A stretch of 64,000 nucleotides of DNA from Acholoe squamosa (lineage: Eukaryota; Annelida; Polychaeta; Phyllodocida; Polynoidae). A model generated the notes under the pieces. The model did not search any database. It was not told the origin of the DNA and saw only the letters and a program-made list of their open reading frames with translations. Shown piece after piece: positions 12,301 to 25,155 of this stretch (position 1 is its first letter; each line of letters starts with the position of its first letter). Where the stretch lies: assembly GCA_949317995.1 (NCBI GenBank), contig OX439049.1:15500395-15564394 (forward strand), in the 5' to 3' direction. The translations under genes were made by a program, and so were the position numbers.

Positions 12301-15300
12301 ATAGATGCTACTGCTGATTTTTTAATGGGACCCCCTTGCCAACCCATTTGACGATGATCTGTGACTATCAGTCATTTGTTGCCTTGGACACATGGAAAAT
12401 TGGCATATATATATGGCAATTTCTGGGTTCCAAGGAGATCACTTCATTATTCTAAATGGGAATTTTAGTCATAAATGTTTTGGAAATTTAGATAAGGAAC
12501 TAAGAACCGAAAACAGACCTGAGGAATTCCCAAAATTCTTTATCTTCTAAACTGTATTTTCTACACTATCAGTATTTCTGTTAGGATACACTACAATAAA
12601 TGAAGACACAAGCAAGGTTTAGTGGTACTTTAATGTTGTGGTTCTTAACATTCAACTCCAGGCTAACATGTGTAATAAAAAAAAAAGAAGAAAATCGTCG
12701 CTGTCAGCAGCAGTGCGGTAGGATTGTTCCAATGTATATAACAACCACCAAGGTGGCAACCCCTGTCCGTAATACAGTTTAAGTCACATACACTAGATGG
12801 AGTCTCTGTTTGAATTTATAGCCGTATAAGCCAGGGCTTACACACACAATAAGACATTTACAGCTCATTCATCCTTTTCATTTTTACACACCAGCCTAGG
12901 TTTCACAAGCAATTACAAAAGAACTACCTGGGGTATTTCAGCTCAAGCTATTTCATTTTAGGCCCTGAGACTTAAACTTTAAAAAGCCATTTTCCCCCTT
13001 CTGATGCTAATTTTCTCATATCCTAGAGTTCCTTCATACAAAAATCTAGGTTCTAATTCGATGGTGTCTTGCTTGATTCCCAAACTAGTGCTTATACTAC
13101 AGAGGACTTTGTATCATGGAACCGTACCATACAGGCTGCAGGAAACACACCAGTGGACTGTGTAGATGGTTGGGTGTATGACAAGTCTGAGTTTATTAGC
13201 TCTATAGTGAGCGAGGTCAGTGGAATATCATCTAGATCTACTATCTTTGCTTAAGACATAAGTAGATAAATTGAATGACCTCTCTACATGAATAAGAATA
13301 ATGTTAACAATGGGCAAAGTTTGAGCTGTTATGTCAGTAAAAAGTGCACTGTTGATGTTATCTTGGAGGTTACTTCTGCACCAAGGGTTCATAGATTCCT
13401 TTCTTTTGGTGGTAGTGGAGATGTTTTGTCATAAAAATATTTTGCTAAACAATGCCTATTGTAGTGGGACTTGGTGTGTAAACAGGAGTGGATGGTTCCC
13501 CTGGTGTCTACCGCTTATGTTGGCGGCCAGTTCTTGGGGGCAATCAGTGCTGGATATATCTCTGATAGGTAAGTCTAAAAGGTGATTTTTACCAGTTAAG
13601 GGTCAATACTATAGTGCAGTAATACACTATGTCCATTCATGCATCATAAGTGTTATTTTATGTATCTTTAAGGGGTTGCCTGATTCATGAATGTAGTCTC
13701 AGCAGAGCTACATTATTCACCATACAGACCCATGAAGATTACTGGTATAAGTTCTATTGGTATATACAAAATGTGGCACCGGACCTTTTTCTCTTTTTTT
13801 CAATGATTATTCAGGTTGATTGGATTTATTTGATGATTATCTGATGAATTTTTCATATTTCCCTGACTAGAAATTTCTAAAAAGAAAATCGTGAGATTTT
13901 CTCAGAGGGAGCTCAAAACACAATCTCACGATATTACTTTAATCATATCATGAGCAACTTGTCTCTGAATTTCAGATTTGGCCGGTGTCCAGCTATTATA
14001 ATATGTGGTCTATTAAAGCTTGTTGGTGGCCTTTTCTCGGCTTTTGCCCCAAACTATGGTGCCATGCTTGCTGCACGGGCCATTATTGGCTTTGGCTCTA
14101 CTGGGAGCTACATGATTACTTTTATACTTAGTAAGTCATGCAACAAACATCCAGATTTTGACTATTTTGACAACACTCAAATCTCACAACTCAATTCATG
14201 AATGGAAGTGTGTGTGTGATTTTGCTGTCTTTTCCTATTAGAATCTTCCCTCCAAGTCACAACAAATGTAGCAGCTACATGTGGGTGTAATTGCAATTTG
14301 ATATTTTTTACTCGCTTAAGTAGAAGGTTTATCTATAATTATGTCTTATAATGCTGTGTCTAACATTCCAGCACTGGAGGTATCCACTGGTCTTGCTCGT
14401 GCAGTGTTTGGGACTGGATTGCCAGTGGCTTATGCAATTGGCTACATGATTGTCCCAGGTCTTGCTCTTGGTGTCCGGGACTTCCGCAAACTCTCTGTAG
14501 TGATGGCTGCCCCAAACATCATTGCTATATTTATCTGGTGGTAGGTGCATTTATTCCATTGTGTCACTTTGTCTATTTCTAATTGTTATGAGCCCTACCT
14601 TTACAGATTTTGTATTAGCCTACAGGTGCAGAGCTAGTATGAGTATAAAAGCTATCTTACAACAGCATTTTGATTTTGAGTTGGTAAAAAGTTACATAAA
14701 TTGTCTCTTATGTTGTGCTAGGATTGTACCGGAGTCACCACGCTGGCTGCTGCTACAGGGCCGCTACAAAGAAGCCGACAAGGTTATCCGATTCATTGCC
14801 AATGTGAACAAACACCCACTACCGGAGGACTTTGATGTCTCAACTGTATCCATGGTCAGTGTCTCAGTAATAACAACACAGGGTACAATGTTTAGGTTTT
14901 CTATGTGGCAAATGAATAACATAAGGCCATTGAGGGGTTGAAAACCTAGATTCTAGTACTGAGAGACAAAATGATTTTTTTTTCAAAAAAAACCCTCCCT
15001 CAACAACAACAAAAACAATCTATGATTAAGGGTGGCCATAATCAAGGGCTATCTTTCATACATTGCTGACACTGTAGAAGCATCAATATATAGTTACTCA
15101 TTTACATTGGGCTTTTGAAAACCATTTACATAAAAATTTAATTTGTCAAGCAGTTTTATTAAATCCTTAAGTTCTGGTTTATTAAAAAAATCAATTTACA
15201 ATATCCAGCAATCTGATAATAGCTGGGCATATGGGTATAAATGCTCATGTTGAACCATAAAGGATAATAGGTGTAGCCTTTGGCATTGTTGGGCAAAATG

Positions 15301-18300
15301 TTACCTAAATAACCTGGGGCTGAATTTAGCTGTTATCAGGATCATCTGTCATATACAAAGCATATCCAGTGGTTGTTGCACGATTAGGTTTGATGGTAGT
15401 AACCCTTTATAAGCTGCAATAAAGAGGTCCAAGACAATTTCAAAATAATTGAGACTCTATTGTAGTCTCAGAAGGTCTCAGCAAACATAAAGTACCTTAC
15501 ATGACTGCCTAATTCTTAATTAGACATCGGTTCCATAGATAGGGTCAGAGGAGCCATGGCATGTGATCACTCTTGAACACATGGTTCCCAGGTGGCTGTT
15601 GCTAAACCCTTGGAAGTCACTTCTGTTGGAGGTGTACTTCCAAAAACAGAAGGCACTCATCTTTGGTAGTCTCTTCTCTATTGCAATGCAAAATGGCACT
15701 TCCCAACAGAAGTGGTCCAGAAGTGGTTACTAACAACCCCTCAACTGGAAGTTGCTCCCTACACTCTGTCACATAAGTATATAGTTGTGGGCAGTCTGGG
15801 AAGCACTCAGGTGTGACCACTTTTCGCAACACAGTTTGATATGCGGGAAAGTGACTACTTCTGGACTACAGTGTTGGAAGTGATACTGAGTGGTTAAGTA
15901 GAGGAGGGAAGTGGGAAGTGAGGTACCTACCCTGGAAAGAAACAACTAAATCTTTTCGCAACAGCCTCCTGAAGAGGAATCCCATCGTCACTGGAAAACC
16001 TACAGCTTCCCACATGCTTACCTTATGCCCCAAGAAAACCTCAGGTTTTACACAGTCTGTCATGGAAACGGCCCAACTACTTATAAATGCACCAATTTAA
16101 ATGTCTTTCTGATCAATTAATTCTGTAAGGGCCACTGCTGCCCTCAAGCAGCATCTAAAATACACTTATACATGAAAATAACATCAAAACTGGCAAAATG
16201 TTTTGTTGACCATTTTGATAGCTATCAGGGATTTCCCTAAATGTTCTGTAAGTGTCTGTACTATCAGAAAACCTGAAATGGTGCTGATCTAGAGGATTCC
16301 AAGGAATGTAGGCATAATTTTAAACAATTTCTCATCATTGAAAAGCATGAACTTGACCTTGGTGAAGCTAATGCTTAACCATAGTCAAGGTGAATGGGAA
16401 TAGTGTAAAAAGGTGCATTTAAACATTTATGGACAAATATGAGTATATTCTATGTACCTCATTATTTGACCTTGTTGCCATGGAAACCTTGATCCAAAAG
16501 CCACTGCTAACTAGGTTGATTTCTATATTCTGTTAGCTAATGTCACTCCCTCTCAAACAATATATATTATGTTCACGATGTATCTAGACAATTGTAAGTA
16601 AAATACTCATTTGGAAGGTCACATAGAAGGTCATTTGACATTGAAAATATGACCTTGATATTGGCTAAGGTTAACCAACAGCATGGCATAATACATGTTA
16701 TATGTTGCTATGGGTATAAACAATAAGAATACTGGTGCTGGGCATATATCTGACTGAGGTTAGAATATATGTATACACTCTCAGCCTGGCACTTAGATAT
16801 ACAGCACAATAGTTGTTATTTAACAGTAGCTTACGAAGGCATGAACCACTTACCAAGTGGTTCTACTGCCTATTTACAGGGTTGTTTATAGCCGCATTAC
16901 AATTCGGGCTGAGGGTGTAGGTCAATTGGTCTTCAGTGACTTGAGTTAAGTCTTAGGGGGTAGTTAAAGATCAAAATACATCTGTTTAAGCCTATGCCTG
17001 CATTGCTAGGGAAGTAACACATGAAATGTCTGTTGCTAGGTAAAATGAATAACACTAGGGAAACCCTACTATTTGATATAGTGATGATTCAAAGTCTTAG
17101 AACTCACATTTATATAAATGGCATTTTTGGGGTAGTTCCTAGCGAAATCAACATATTTGTTGACCATTGCTAGGAAACAGCATGGCATACAGTCATGTTA
17201 CATGTTGCTATAGCAATAAACAATAAGAATACTGTTGGTGGGCATATATCTGACTGAGGTTAGTACACATAGGTCAATTGGTCTTTTGTGACATGAGTTT
17301 AGGGGGTAGTAAATGATCAAAATACATCTGTATAAGCCCATGCCGGTGACAAAGGGAAGTAACAAATGAAAAGTCTGTTGCTAGGGAAGCATTAGCTCAG
17401 AAATAAAATTAATAATACTTGAGCAACCCTACTATTTGATATAATGATGATTGGTAGGGTTATAACTTCTATAAATGGTGATTTTCGGGTGGTTGCTAGG
17501 GAAATCAACAAATTTGTTGACTGTTTCTAGGCAACAATATGGCATAGAATGTATATCTCACACAGAAATCAATCAATTTTTAAAAGTAAGACTCATTGAC
17601 AAATGTGGTGCCTTAACTCTTTAGACCTCAAAACGGCCAAAAACGGCCGTGTCTAGTCTCCTCAAAGCGGCCGTTGACGGCCGTTTTTTGCCAATTTTCA
17701 CCGATTTTTCACGGCATCACAAGAGCAGATATCAGTTATGAAAAATTTCCAAAAGTTGCTGTTCTTGTTTGATACTGTTTAGGCGAACTTAAAAGTAAAA
17801 TTCTTATCACCATATGAGCATTAGATAATATTTTACAAAGGTTTAAACTGATGTCAAGGGCCAAAAAATGACCGATTTTTTGGCCAAAATTGGTAAAATC
17901 TTGTGGAAATTAAGCATTGTTGTTTCAATTGGTTAGGTCTAAAGGGTTAAAAATAACATTAGACCCTACAAACCCCTTAAATTATGAAATATTCATAGAA
18001 ACAGGTTTCCATGGCAACCGTATCCAAGGAAAAAAATTCAAGAATGGGTCGTTATCTAAAAATGATAAGTATATCCTAAAGTATCTCTGGGCAAAATTTC
18101 ATGCTATCATACCAAAATGCACAATTCTTATGAAAAAATGAACAGATCTACTGGACTTTGCAGCACTTTCCCAAATATGCCTTGGTGTTTCTTGTTGATG
18201 CCAATTCTTGATGTTGAGTTTCTTCATCAAACTATCCAGGAAGATGGGAAGAAGGTGGAATTACCAAAACGCAACATTCTAGATCTATTTAAGAGGCCAA

Positions 18301-20977
18301 CCATCTGCAAATGGACTCTTGTTGTTTACCTACATTGGTATGTATTCAGTCCATTTGATATTCAAAATACAAAAATAGCTTGGTAGAACTTAGAAGCATG
18401 TCAGCTAACACTATAGATTGCATACCTTGACCTTCAACAGATCTCTGCCCAAACCCACAATGGTCCATGCCATAGAACCTTCCAAATTGGAAACTACACT
18501 AAGCAAATATTTGATACACACTATTGGTACAAAAGCTCATGAAAGGGTATTGTATCGATGATGTTGACATTTCTCCATGCCTCTATCATTCTTATTTCCC
18601 AGTAGTAGTAACATCCAGGCTATGAATACTGCTTATACATATTTCAGGTTCACAGATAACCTGGTGTATTATGCCTTGTCCCTGAATTCTGGCAGCCTGG
18701 CCGGGGACCTGTTCCTGAACACCTTCCTTCTAGGCCTTGTAGAGATCCCTGCTAATGTCCTCCTGGCATTTGGTATTGAGTGGCGCATTCTGGGACGCCG
18801 CCTGACATCATCTTTCTCTCTGTTGCTGGCAGGAGGCACCAGTATCATCTGTATACCTCTCATTGTTACAGGAGGTCAGTATAAGGCAAGCTACTTTGTA
18901 AGTGGTTTAATTATTGCTTAGGCAATATGGTCAAATGTATAGGCTGTACAGAGAAAGCCTTATATTTAGACCATGGGGTCACACCTCTGCAACAATCAAA
19001 GAGAAATGATAAAGAAGTGTTCAGACCAGTATTTAGTGGCAGTTAGTGAGATAACATTAGGGAGACAGTAAGAGCCTGCCATTATCTCTGACTTATCTTA
19101 TGTTACATTTCTTAAGTACCTTTGCAATTATGACTCTTTTAAATGCATCAATAAAGCTTATACTATAAGAACTTCAGTGAATGAATACTCAGTTGATTTT
19201 GCCTAGAGGCTTACACCAGGTAGATGTGCATATTTCTATTAAAACCAGCAAAATATTCAAAGTGAATTCAATCACAATAAATATCTTTCTACTTATCCTT
19301 CTCTGATTGCAGCCTCACCTGCAGCCACCACAGCTCTGTCCATCATAGGTAAAGGTGCAGCCACAATGGCCTTCAATGTAGCCTATATCTACACAGGGGA
19401 AATCTTTCCTACAGAGGTACGAAATGTAGCCATGGGAAGTGCCTCCACTGTGGGACGGATATCCAGCATGGCTGCACCCTTTGTTGGCGGTTTGCTTGTA
19501 GGTGCTACTCTCATCTTGGTTCAACTGTTTGTGGAAGTCATTGACTAAGTTATTAGGAAAACCCTCATGTAATGATTTGTGGGAAGGGATTCCCTGAAAG
19601 TTAGTTATCAAACACTCTGTAGGGATATTCCCAGTATGGTTTGGGGAAATAGGATTTTTATGGGGATTGCTGTGCGGTTCAGGTCCTTACAAATTTCCCA
19701 TTGTAATAGCATTATGACATCAAATACACATTGCTCTTTAGATGTTTCCAAGTGTAGGAAAATGGTTAAGACCATCCTAATTTAGTTGATATTCCTACTC
19801 CTGAAACATAACGTAATGTGTTTTAAGGAAGTCACTGCTTGTGGGCAAACATAGACTTGCAATAACCTGTAGATGCATAATGAACTTGTCTGATTAGTTT
19901 TTAGTTCGCTCACTCTCTACTGGGCCATACATTACCATACTGTAGCTACACTGTAGGTCTCTATGAAAGCACAGTAGTTCTCAGTCATGTAGTGTACTAC
20001 CTCACTTGATAAACTTCATGTAATAAGATTTTACCCCTCTTCTATTAACCATACTGGTTATTTCATTAATCACGGTTTGCAAGACTTACGGGGTTTCATG
20101 CACAAAAATTAATTATCAATCCATTTCTCTCTATATGTTTCAGGGTAATGCATGGAGTGGCCTGCCGTACCTCATCTATGGTGTGTTTGGTGTTGTGACT
20201 GGTGTGCTGGCCTTATTACTACCAGAGACCCTGGAACAACCATTGTATGACACACTGGAGGAGGCTGAGGCCTTAGGGTATGCTATGTGTAGTCCTCAAA
20301 GCATTTAAAGGGTGCTAATGCACCATGCCCACTCCAGCAATAAATGGGCTATAGGGGGAACATGGTGATTTGATGCATTTTATTCTTTGATGCATGAATT
20401 CAGCATTGATAAATACTCTGGAGTGATGCATGATGAAACAATGGGGCCATTTAATTATTACGTCAAACAAATTAGGCCAAATAACAAAATGACCAACCCC
20501 CTCCCTAGTTATGCAACATGGGTCAGACCCCCCCCATGCATCAATAAAGATCCACATATCTTTGCATTCCACTCAACAATATGCAGGCTTTTCTGATAAA
20601 TAGGCCTGCTTGGAAATTTATGACCCCCTACCTCAACTTAATTTGACAGCGAAGACATGGAGATGCTTTTAATGCTTGTTAATATTTCATGTTTGTCTTG
20701 TAATGCATCAACTATATGACCCCACCCCCTCCCCCTATGGTGTCACATAATATTTGAACAGCCCGAATGCAGTACTGGTGAATAGATTCACCAGTACTAC
20801 ATTAATTATTGGTGCACCAAGCTGACAATACAACCACTATAAAAGGTATGCATAGTAATTGTGTTATGCAATTAGAAAACTATGCATGTGCATATCATTT
20901 TCTCTGATTTCAGGAAGTCCAAGAATGCTGTAGAACCACAGAAAATCATCAACATTATCAGCACAAATCAACAATAG
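9357..20977 (+). CDS. SLC22-type organic ion transporter, copy 2 (complete, 11 exons, 563 aa)
   Basis: Exons: 9357-9652, 13089-13215, 13465-13568, 13976-14130, 14372-14540, 14722-14854, 18240-18337, 18648-18874, 19313-19497, 20144-20277, 20914-20977. They sum to 1692 nt with matching phases, giving 563 residues, a normal length for SLC22 (about 550). Start chosen at 9357 because the reading opens with the typical LFDDLILKIGG-FQ segment leading into membrane helix 1. A long extracellular loop follows, with Cys residues and possible glycosylation sites (NYS spliced across intron 1; NRT), then WDLVC (142-146), motif A as SDRFGRCP (174-181), PESPRWL (287-293) and PETL (525-528). Predicted 12-helix plasma-membrane transporter; substrate unknown. 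Oddities: Cys180 replaces the usual Arg of motif A, Glu529 replaces the conserved Gly after PETL, and the C-terminal tail is shortened and frame-shifted relative to copy 1. Confidence 0.93.
9804..10000. mobile_element. About 197-bp MITE with TA target site in intron 1 of SLC22 copy 2
   Basis: Ends are CTGTAAACGTATTAATTTT and the near inverted form of it ending ATGTTTACAG, with TA outside both ends (9802-9803 and 10001-10002). The body has several copies of a TGCGCGAAAAT-like motif in both directions. Non-coding. Confidence 0.75.
10092..12373. mobile_element. 2.3-kb non-autonomous TIR element in intron 1 of SLC22 copy 2
   Basis: Left end at 10092-10125 and right end at 12340-12373 are inverted repeats (GACTRATAGTCACAGATCAT, then CGTCAAATRGGTTG). 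Inside are at least nine copies of a GAGGACACGTCTACGACC-like motif in both orientations and, at 10225-10302, three copies of the palindrome GTCGACTATAGTCGAC or a one-base variant. No transposase frame seen. Copy 3 lacks it. Confidence 0.8.
15400..18200. other. Expanded part of intron 6 of SLC22 copy 2
   Basis: Intron 6 is 3.4 kb here against about 0.4 kb in copy 1. The extra DNA includes a diverged direct duplication (about 16680-17180 and 17180-17540, sharing GGGCATATATCTGACTGAGG) and the TTAA-flanked MITE at 17613-17950. No coding sequence supported. Confidence 0.55.
17613..17950. mobile_element. About 338-bp MITE with TTAA ends in intron 6 of SLC22 copy 2
   Basis: Left TTAACTCTTTAGACCT and right AGGTCTAAAGGGTTAA are inverted repeats with one mismatch, each including TTAA. 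The body has palindromic AACGGCCGT-type motifs. TTAA flanks suggest piggyBac-like mobilisation (inference). Confidence 0.7.
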
Positions 20978-21345
20978 ATACATTGAAGAATCCAAATGAT
21001 GCACTTTCAAGTACAAACTAGCACTATGGACAGAAACAAAAATGATTAGAATATGGATCATTTATTAAGTGAGACAGACTGATAGAGGTATGCTGTGGTG
21101 ATATTATGATGATTATGCACTGTTATTACACGATTTCTGGGATTCTGAGTGCTTTTCCTGGATATTCCCATGCACATACCTGTCGATATTGCATGGCATG
21201 ATGCCTGCATCATGACTTTTGTAAGGCGTGCGGTTATCCATGGATAACATGCCTCCTTACATGGATAACATGCCTCCTTACATGGATAATGTGCCTCATT
21301 ACATGTCCTTACATGGCATATGTTACATGTTAAAACCTACGAAAT

Positions 21346-21424
21346 CTTTCATTGCCAAGGTAGGGGTCGAACCTGCAGTCTCAGATCCCAAATCCAACTC
21401 CCTATGCATTGCGCCACAGGGACT
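21346..21424 (-). other. tRNA-derived (pol III-like) module, opposite strand
   Basis: On the minus strand TGGCGCAATGCATAGGGAG (box A-like) is followed by GGTTCGACCCC (box B). Folding of the anticodon arm is poor. It sits in the same TIR element as the plus-strand module. Confidence 0.5.
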
Positions 21425-21561
21425 GACGAGAAACGCTGTGTGTTTGCTTGGTTAGATTCTAGAGGGAGGTGGGACGAGTCCCAGTCCGGGCTGTCTGCTG
21501 CCATAACCGTGAGACACGGAACGCATTCAAATAAAACCAAGCTCGGCGCCGAGGTGTGAGA

Positions 21562-21631
21562 CCCGGTGGTCTAGTGGTTAGCGCATTGCGCTCAGCTCTA
21601 GAGGTAGGCGGGACGAGTCCCGGTCCGGGCA
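21562..21631 (+). other. tRNA-derived (pol III-like) module
   Basis: The box A-like TGGTCTAGTGGTTAGCGCA is well kept and a box B-like GGGACGAGTCCC follows at roughly tRNA spacing, with GACCCGG/CCGGGC ends that could pair. The middle does not give a clean anticodon stem, so it is read as a SINE-like relic and not a working tRNA. Confidence 0.5.
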
Positions 21632-24600
21632 TATATTTTTTTTTGCTGAAGCTGTCTGCGACGACTGCGGGATGGGTGTACTATTTTTGTTTTCAACTTG
21701 AATTTATTGATTTTTTATTGATTATCTATTGATTATCGTGTAATAAAATAAGTAGTTAATGGATATGTCATGACTTTTATCCAACAATAACATGCAACAT
21801 TCACCCCCCTCGTTGCATGTTCAATATACACCGCAGTACATGCTGATGCAAGTTTTGTGATATCAGCCGATATCATGCACTGCGGGTACCCAGCAGGTAT
21901 CGAGGCATGTGCCCGCAGGCCATGCTGATGCTTTTTTCCCCCAGATTCTAGGGAGTATTTCACTTGATATGGTGCCCCCTTGTGAGAAATTGTAAAAACA
22001 GGGGATGATTGACTGCTAACTTCTTAGGCATGGCCTGTATCATGTCCCCAATATACAGGCAGGTCCACAGACAAGTACTGCTATGTACCCTAGTGATGTC
22101 TCTATATTTCCTAGTGTAATCACCATGTTGCCTGGTGACAATGCCAGGTTTCTTGGGGATGTTGCTGCCCACTGACGTCACCTCCTACAGCTGCCATATT
22201 GTTTTAATGTTGTTCTGACATTTCTAGGGAGGAGTTCTTGATGATTCACTATTCAAATTATCATAAAAGGTATAAAGCATGTGGTAAATAACTTATCAAA
22301 TTCCATTGTATTTTATGCTCTTGTTGGGTGAGCTGAGAGCTGTATTTGGCTGGCAAGCTCTAAATTGGAAAATGGTAATAAAGCTATGAAAAATCTTTTT
22401 GATGTCAACAAAATATTATCCCGGGTTCAATAACATAAAATGATTTAACTAAGAAAAGTTTCATTTTCTAACATTTTTCTACAAATGTGACTATGGCTGC
22501 CAATACATAGCTTATGGGTAAAAAAAAATCGAAATTGGGATTCAATCTGTGCTGAAAGTAGACTGCATTGGCTTTCCAAAACTGTTTAATTTTGGCAATG
22601 CGGCCATTATTTGAACTCCCAGCTCCACAACCCTGACACACACCCCAATCCCCCCTCCCCAGCTGTCTGCTTAGCTGCACACATAAATTGCCTGAAAGTA
22701 CATTGTCCTGGGATTCTGGAGCTATTTTAGTTGAATTGATCATACCATAACTTTCTGATTTATGAGCAAAAATGTAAATTTAGGTACACTTTTCTAACCA
22801 CCAATGTCAATGCCATTTTCTGTGGTTCTGGGCTGATGCACATGAGCAAGGATTTGGCTGGCGGCATCACAATAAAAAAAGATACTTTTTTTTCCAAAAG
22901 AGGAATGTTGAAAAAAATCAATACAAACCTTGTTAACATATCACTGCAATGCTACCTGTGACCAAATGCTATGCATGTATACATGTCTTTGGAATGTATC
23001 AAAGTACCTCAAGTATAACGTGCACCTTGCACATCATAGACAGATACATCCTATAAGGTGAACCTTTTCAGCCTCTTTAGGGCTACATCCACTGCACATG
23101 GTTGAGGATGCAGTTTCATCCATCTAAAGATGGCTCATCTGTGGAAATCAATGCCCATTATTGGTACATACCACACATATGACAAGGTATTAGGTAGGTA
23201 TTTGATAGCATAGCACCATCTGTCACCTGCTGGACAGCCCTTGAGTGGACTAAAGTGGGGGGGGGAGGGGTCAGAACCCCAAGAACCACCCCCTCTCCCC
23301 TGGATATGTGATATGTATAAGGACTAGGCCATTTTTAACCTTTTATTACATGTACTCATAGAGATTCACCAACCCTTATATCGCTCACTAATTATAATGT
23401 ATATAAAGTTCCACCAAGCCACACCAGGTGTCGGTGTGCTAACCATAAGATCAATAATCACCAGTTTGTATACAACAGTGGAGTGTCCACCATTCCCATT
23501 ACCTTACCAACTCCCTGATGGCCACCATCTTAAATAAACCATAGTGACCAACTTTCCACTATAATGCTGGTTTCTTAGTTGTCACTTCATTTATAATATC
23601 ATATCTATGCCAGATAACCTAATATGACAGATACACCATATAGACATTTCCATCCCTGCTGCTAGGATCAATTTTTGAATACACCAGAATTACATCATCT
23701 GCATCCTATAGGACAGTACTAAAATGACAAGAATTTGACCACAGGTGTGGCCCTTAGGATTAAGCCTAACTCAGGGTGCATCCTTTACACAGGGGTGTCC
23801 CCATACACAAGAATTAACAGTAATCATTGGTGCTGCAGTTGAAATGTTATATCATGTACTTCCTATGCCTAGATCTATGTGTAATAAATGATTTACAAGG
23901 GTCAGTTATGCAAATTAAACTATTATATCAAAGATAAGGGACTTTAATTTTAAGGGGAATCATTGCTCAAATTGCATGTATCCTCTTAGTTTAGATTCAT
24001 TCCAACTGTTATCATATCTATATATGGCCTACCAGGAGTGGGGTTGTTATCTGCAGTGTCACCGCCCACCTTTATCTACCATAGATAGACATATCACTCT
24101 ACCTGTCTGGGATGTTACGTGAATGTACATATGCGAATGTACATATGCGATCAATAGTCAGAGAACGTCCTCACATAGCTTCAAAGGCAATGGGGTCAAA
24201 ATAAATGAAGCATTGTGGTAAATTCATTTTGGGTCATTAGATTTATGTGCTTGGTTATGGGCCCAATAATTATATGAGGGAATGTTAAATATATAATAGG
24301 ATATCCACATTACAATGACAAATTCCAGGATGGTGGCCATATCCAGGTACTCAATGGCGCAGCTCAGAGGTGCATTAGGACAAAAGAACCACACTAACAT
24401 TCGATGTTCCTTTCATATCAAGATTTGAATAAAACATAATGGATGTAGCCAAATAGCAATCACCTTACATGTATATTAGTAAAATACCCCAAAACAAATG
24501 ATGGACTCTGGAGAGTAATGTACCTAGGTTCAGAGTGAGGGGAGTTTTGAAAGGGAGGGAAAGACAACTCATTTGACAACTTTTGGTGACAATTGATCAT

Positions 24601-25155
24601 ACGGACATCAGTTTCACATGGGTTAACTGCAGAACGCCCCAAAGTATTGAGCAAACACAGAGTGACAATATCAATGGGAACGTGTGGATGGAAAATACTA
24701 GGACTAAAGGTAATGAAAGCCACATTGTTTTATTAATGTTTGATAAGAAATGATAATGTATTAATTACTATTAAACTGAATAAGATTCTGGGGACATTAG
24801 TAATTGATTTATACAATGAACAGATCCCTGACTGAAGTTCAAGTTCAAGAACTCATGGGAAGGCTGAATTTATAAGTCTGAGCTCCCTTCGGCAAATAGT
24901 TGTTGTATAATCTATCAAACAAATGTACACTGGAAATTTCGAACAACACTTCTAGAGCAATTTCATCTCTAATTTAACTTTACATTTTTTTCCCTGCAAA
25001 GAGGCAGGTGCATTCAGAGGAATGATGTTCAGGGGGTTGGGCTCTTGTAGATGGTCCATGTTTATGGCCAAGGTTATGCATGGGCAACTGGAATGGACAT
25101 CTACACATTTACAAAAGGCTAACATATACACTTATAATAATACATAGTTCCTTAA

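Larger units (their letters stand above)
21123..21746. mobile_element. TIR element with tRNA-like modules, copy A
   Basis: Perfect 12-bp terminal inverted repeats TTATTACACGAT / ATCGTGTAATAA. Inside are a tRNA-like module on the minus strand (21424-21346, box B-like GGTTCGACCCC) and another on the plus strand (21562-21631, box A-like TGGTCTAGTGGTTAGCGCA and a box B-like GGGACGAGTCC). It also has a tail with repeated TATTGATT. A relative lies at 35160-35536. Confidence 0.75.
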
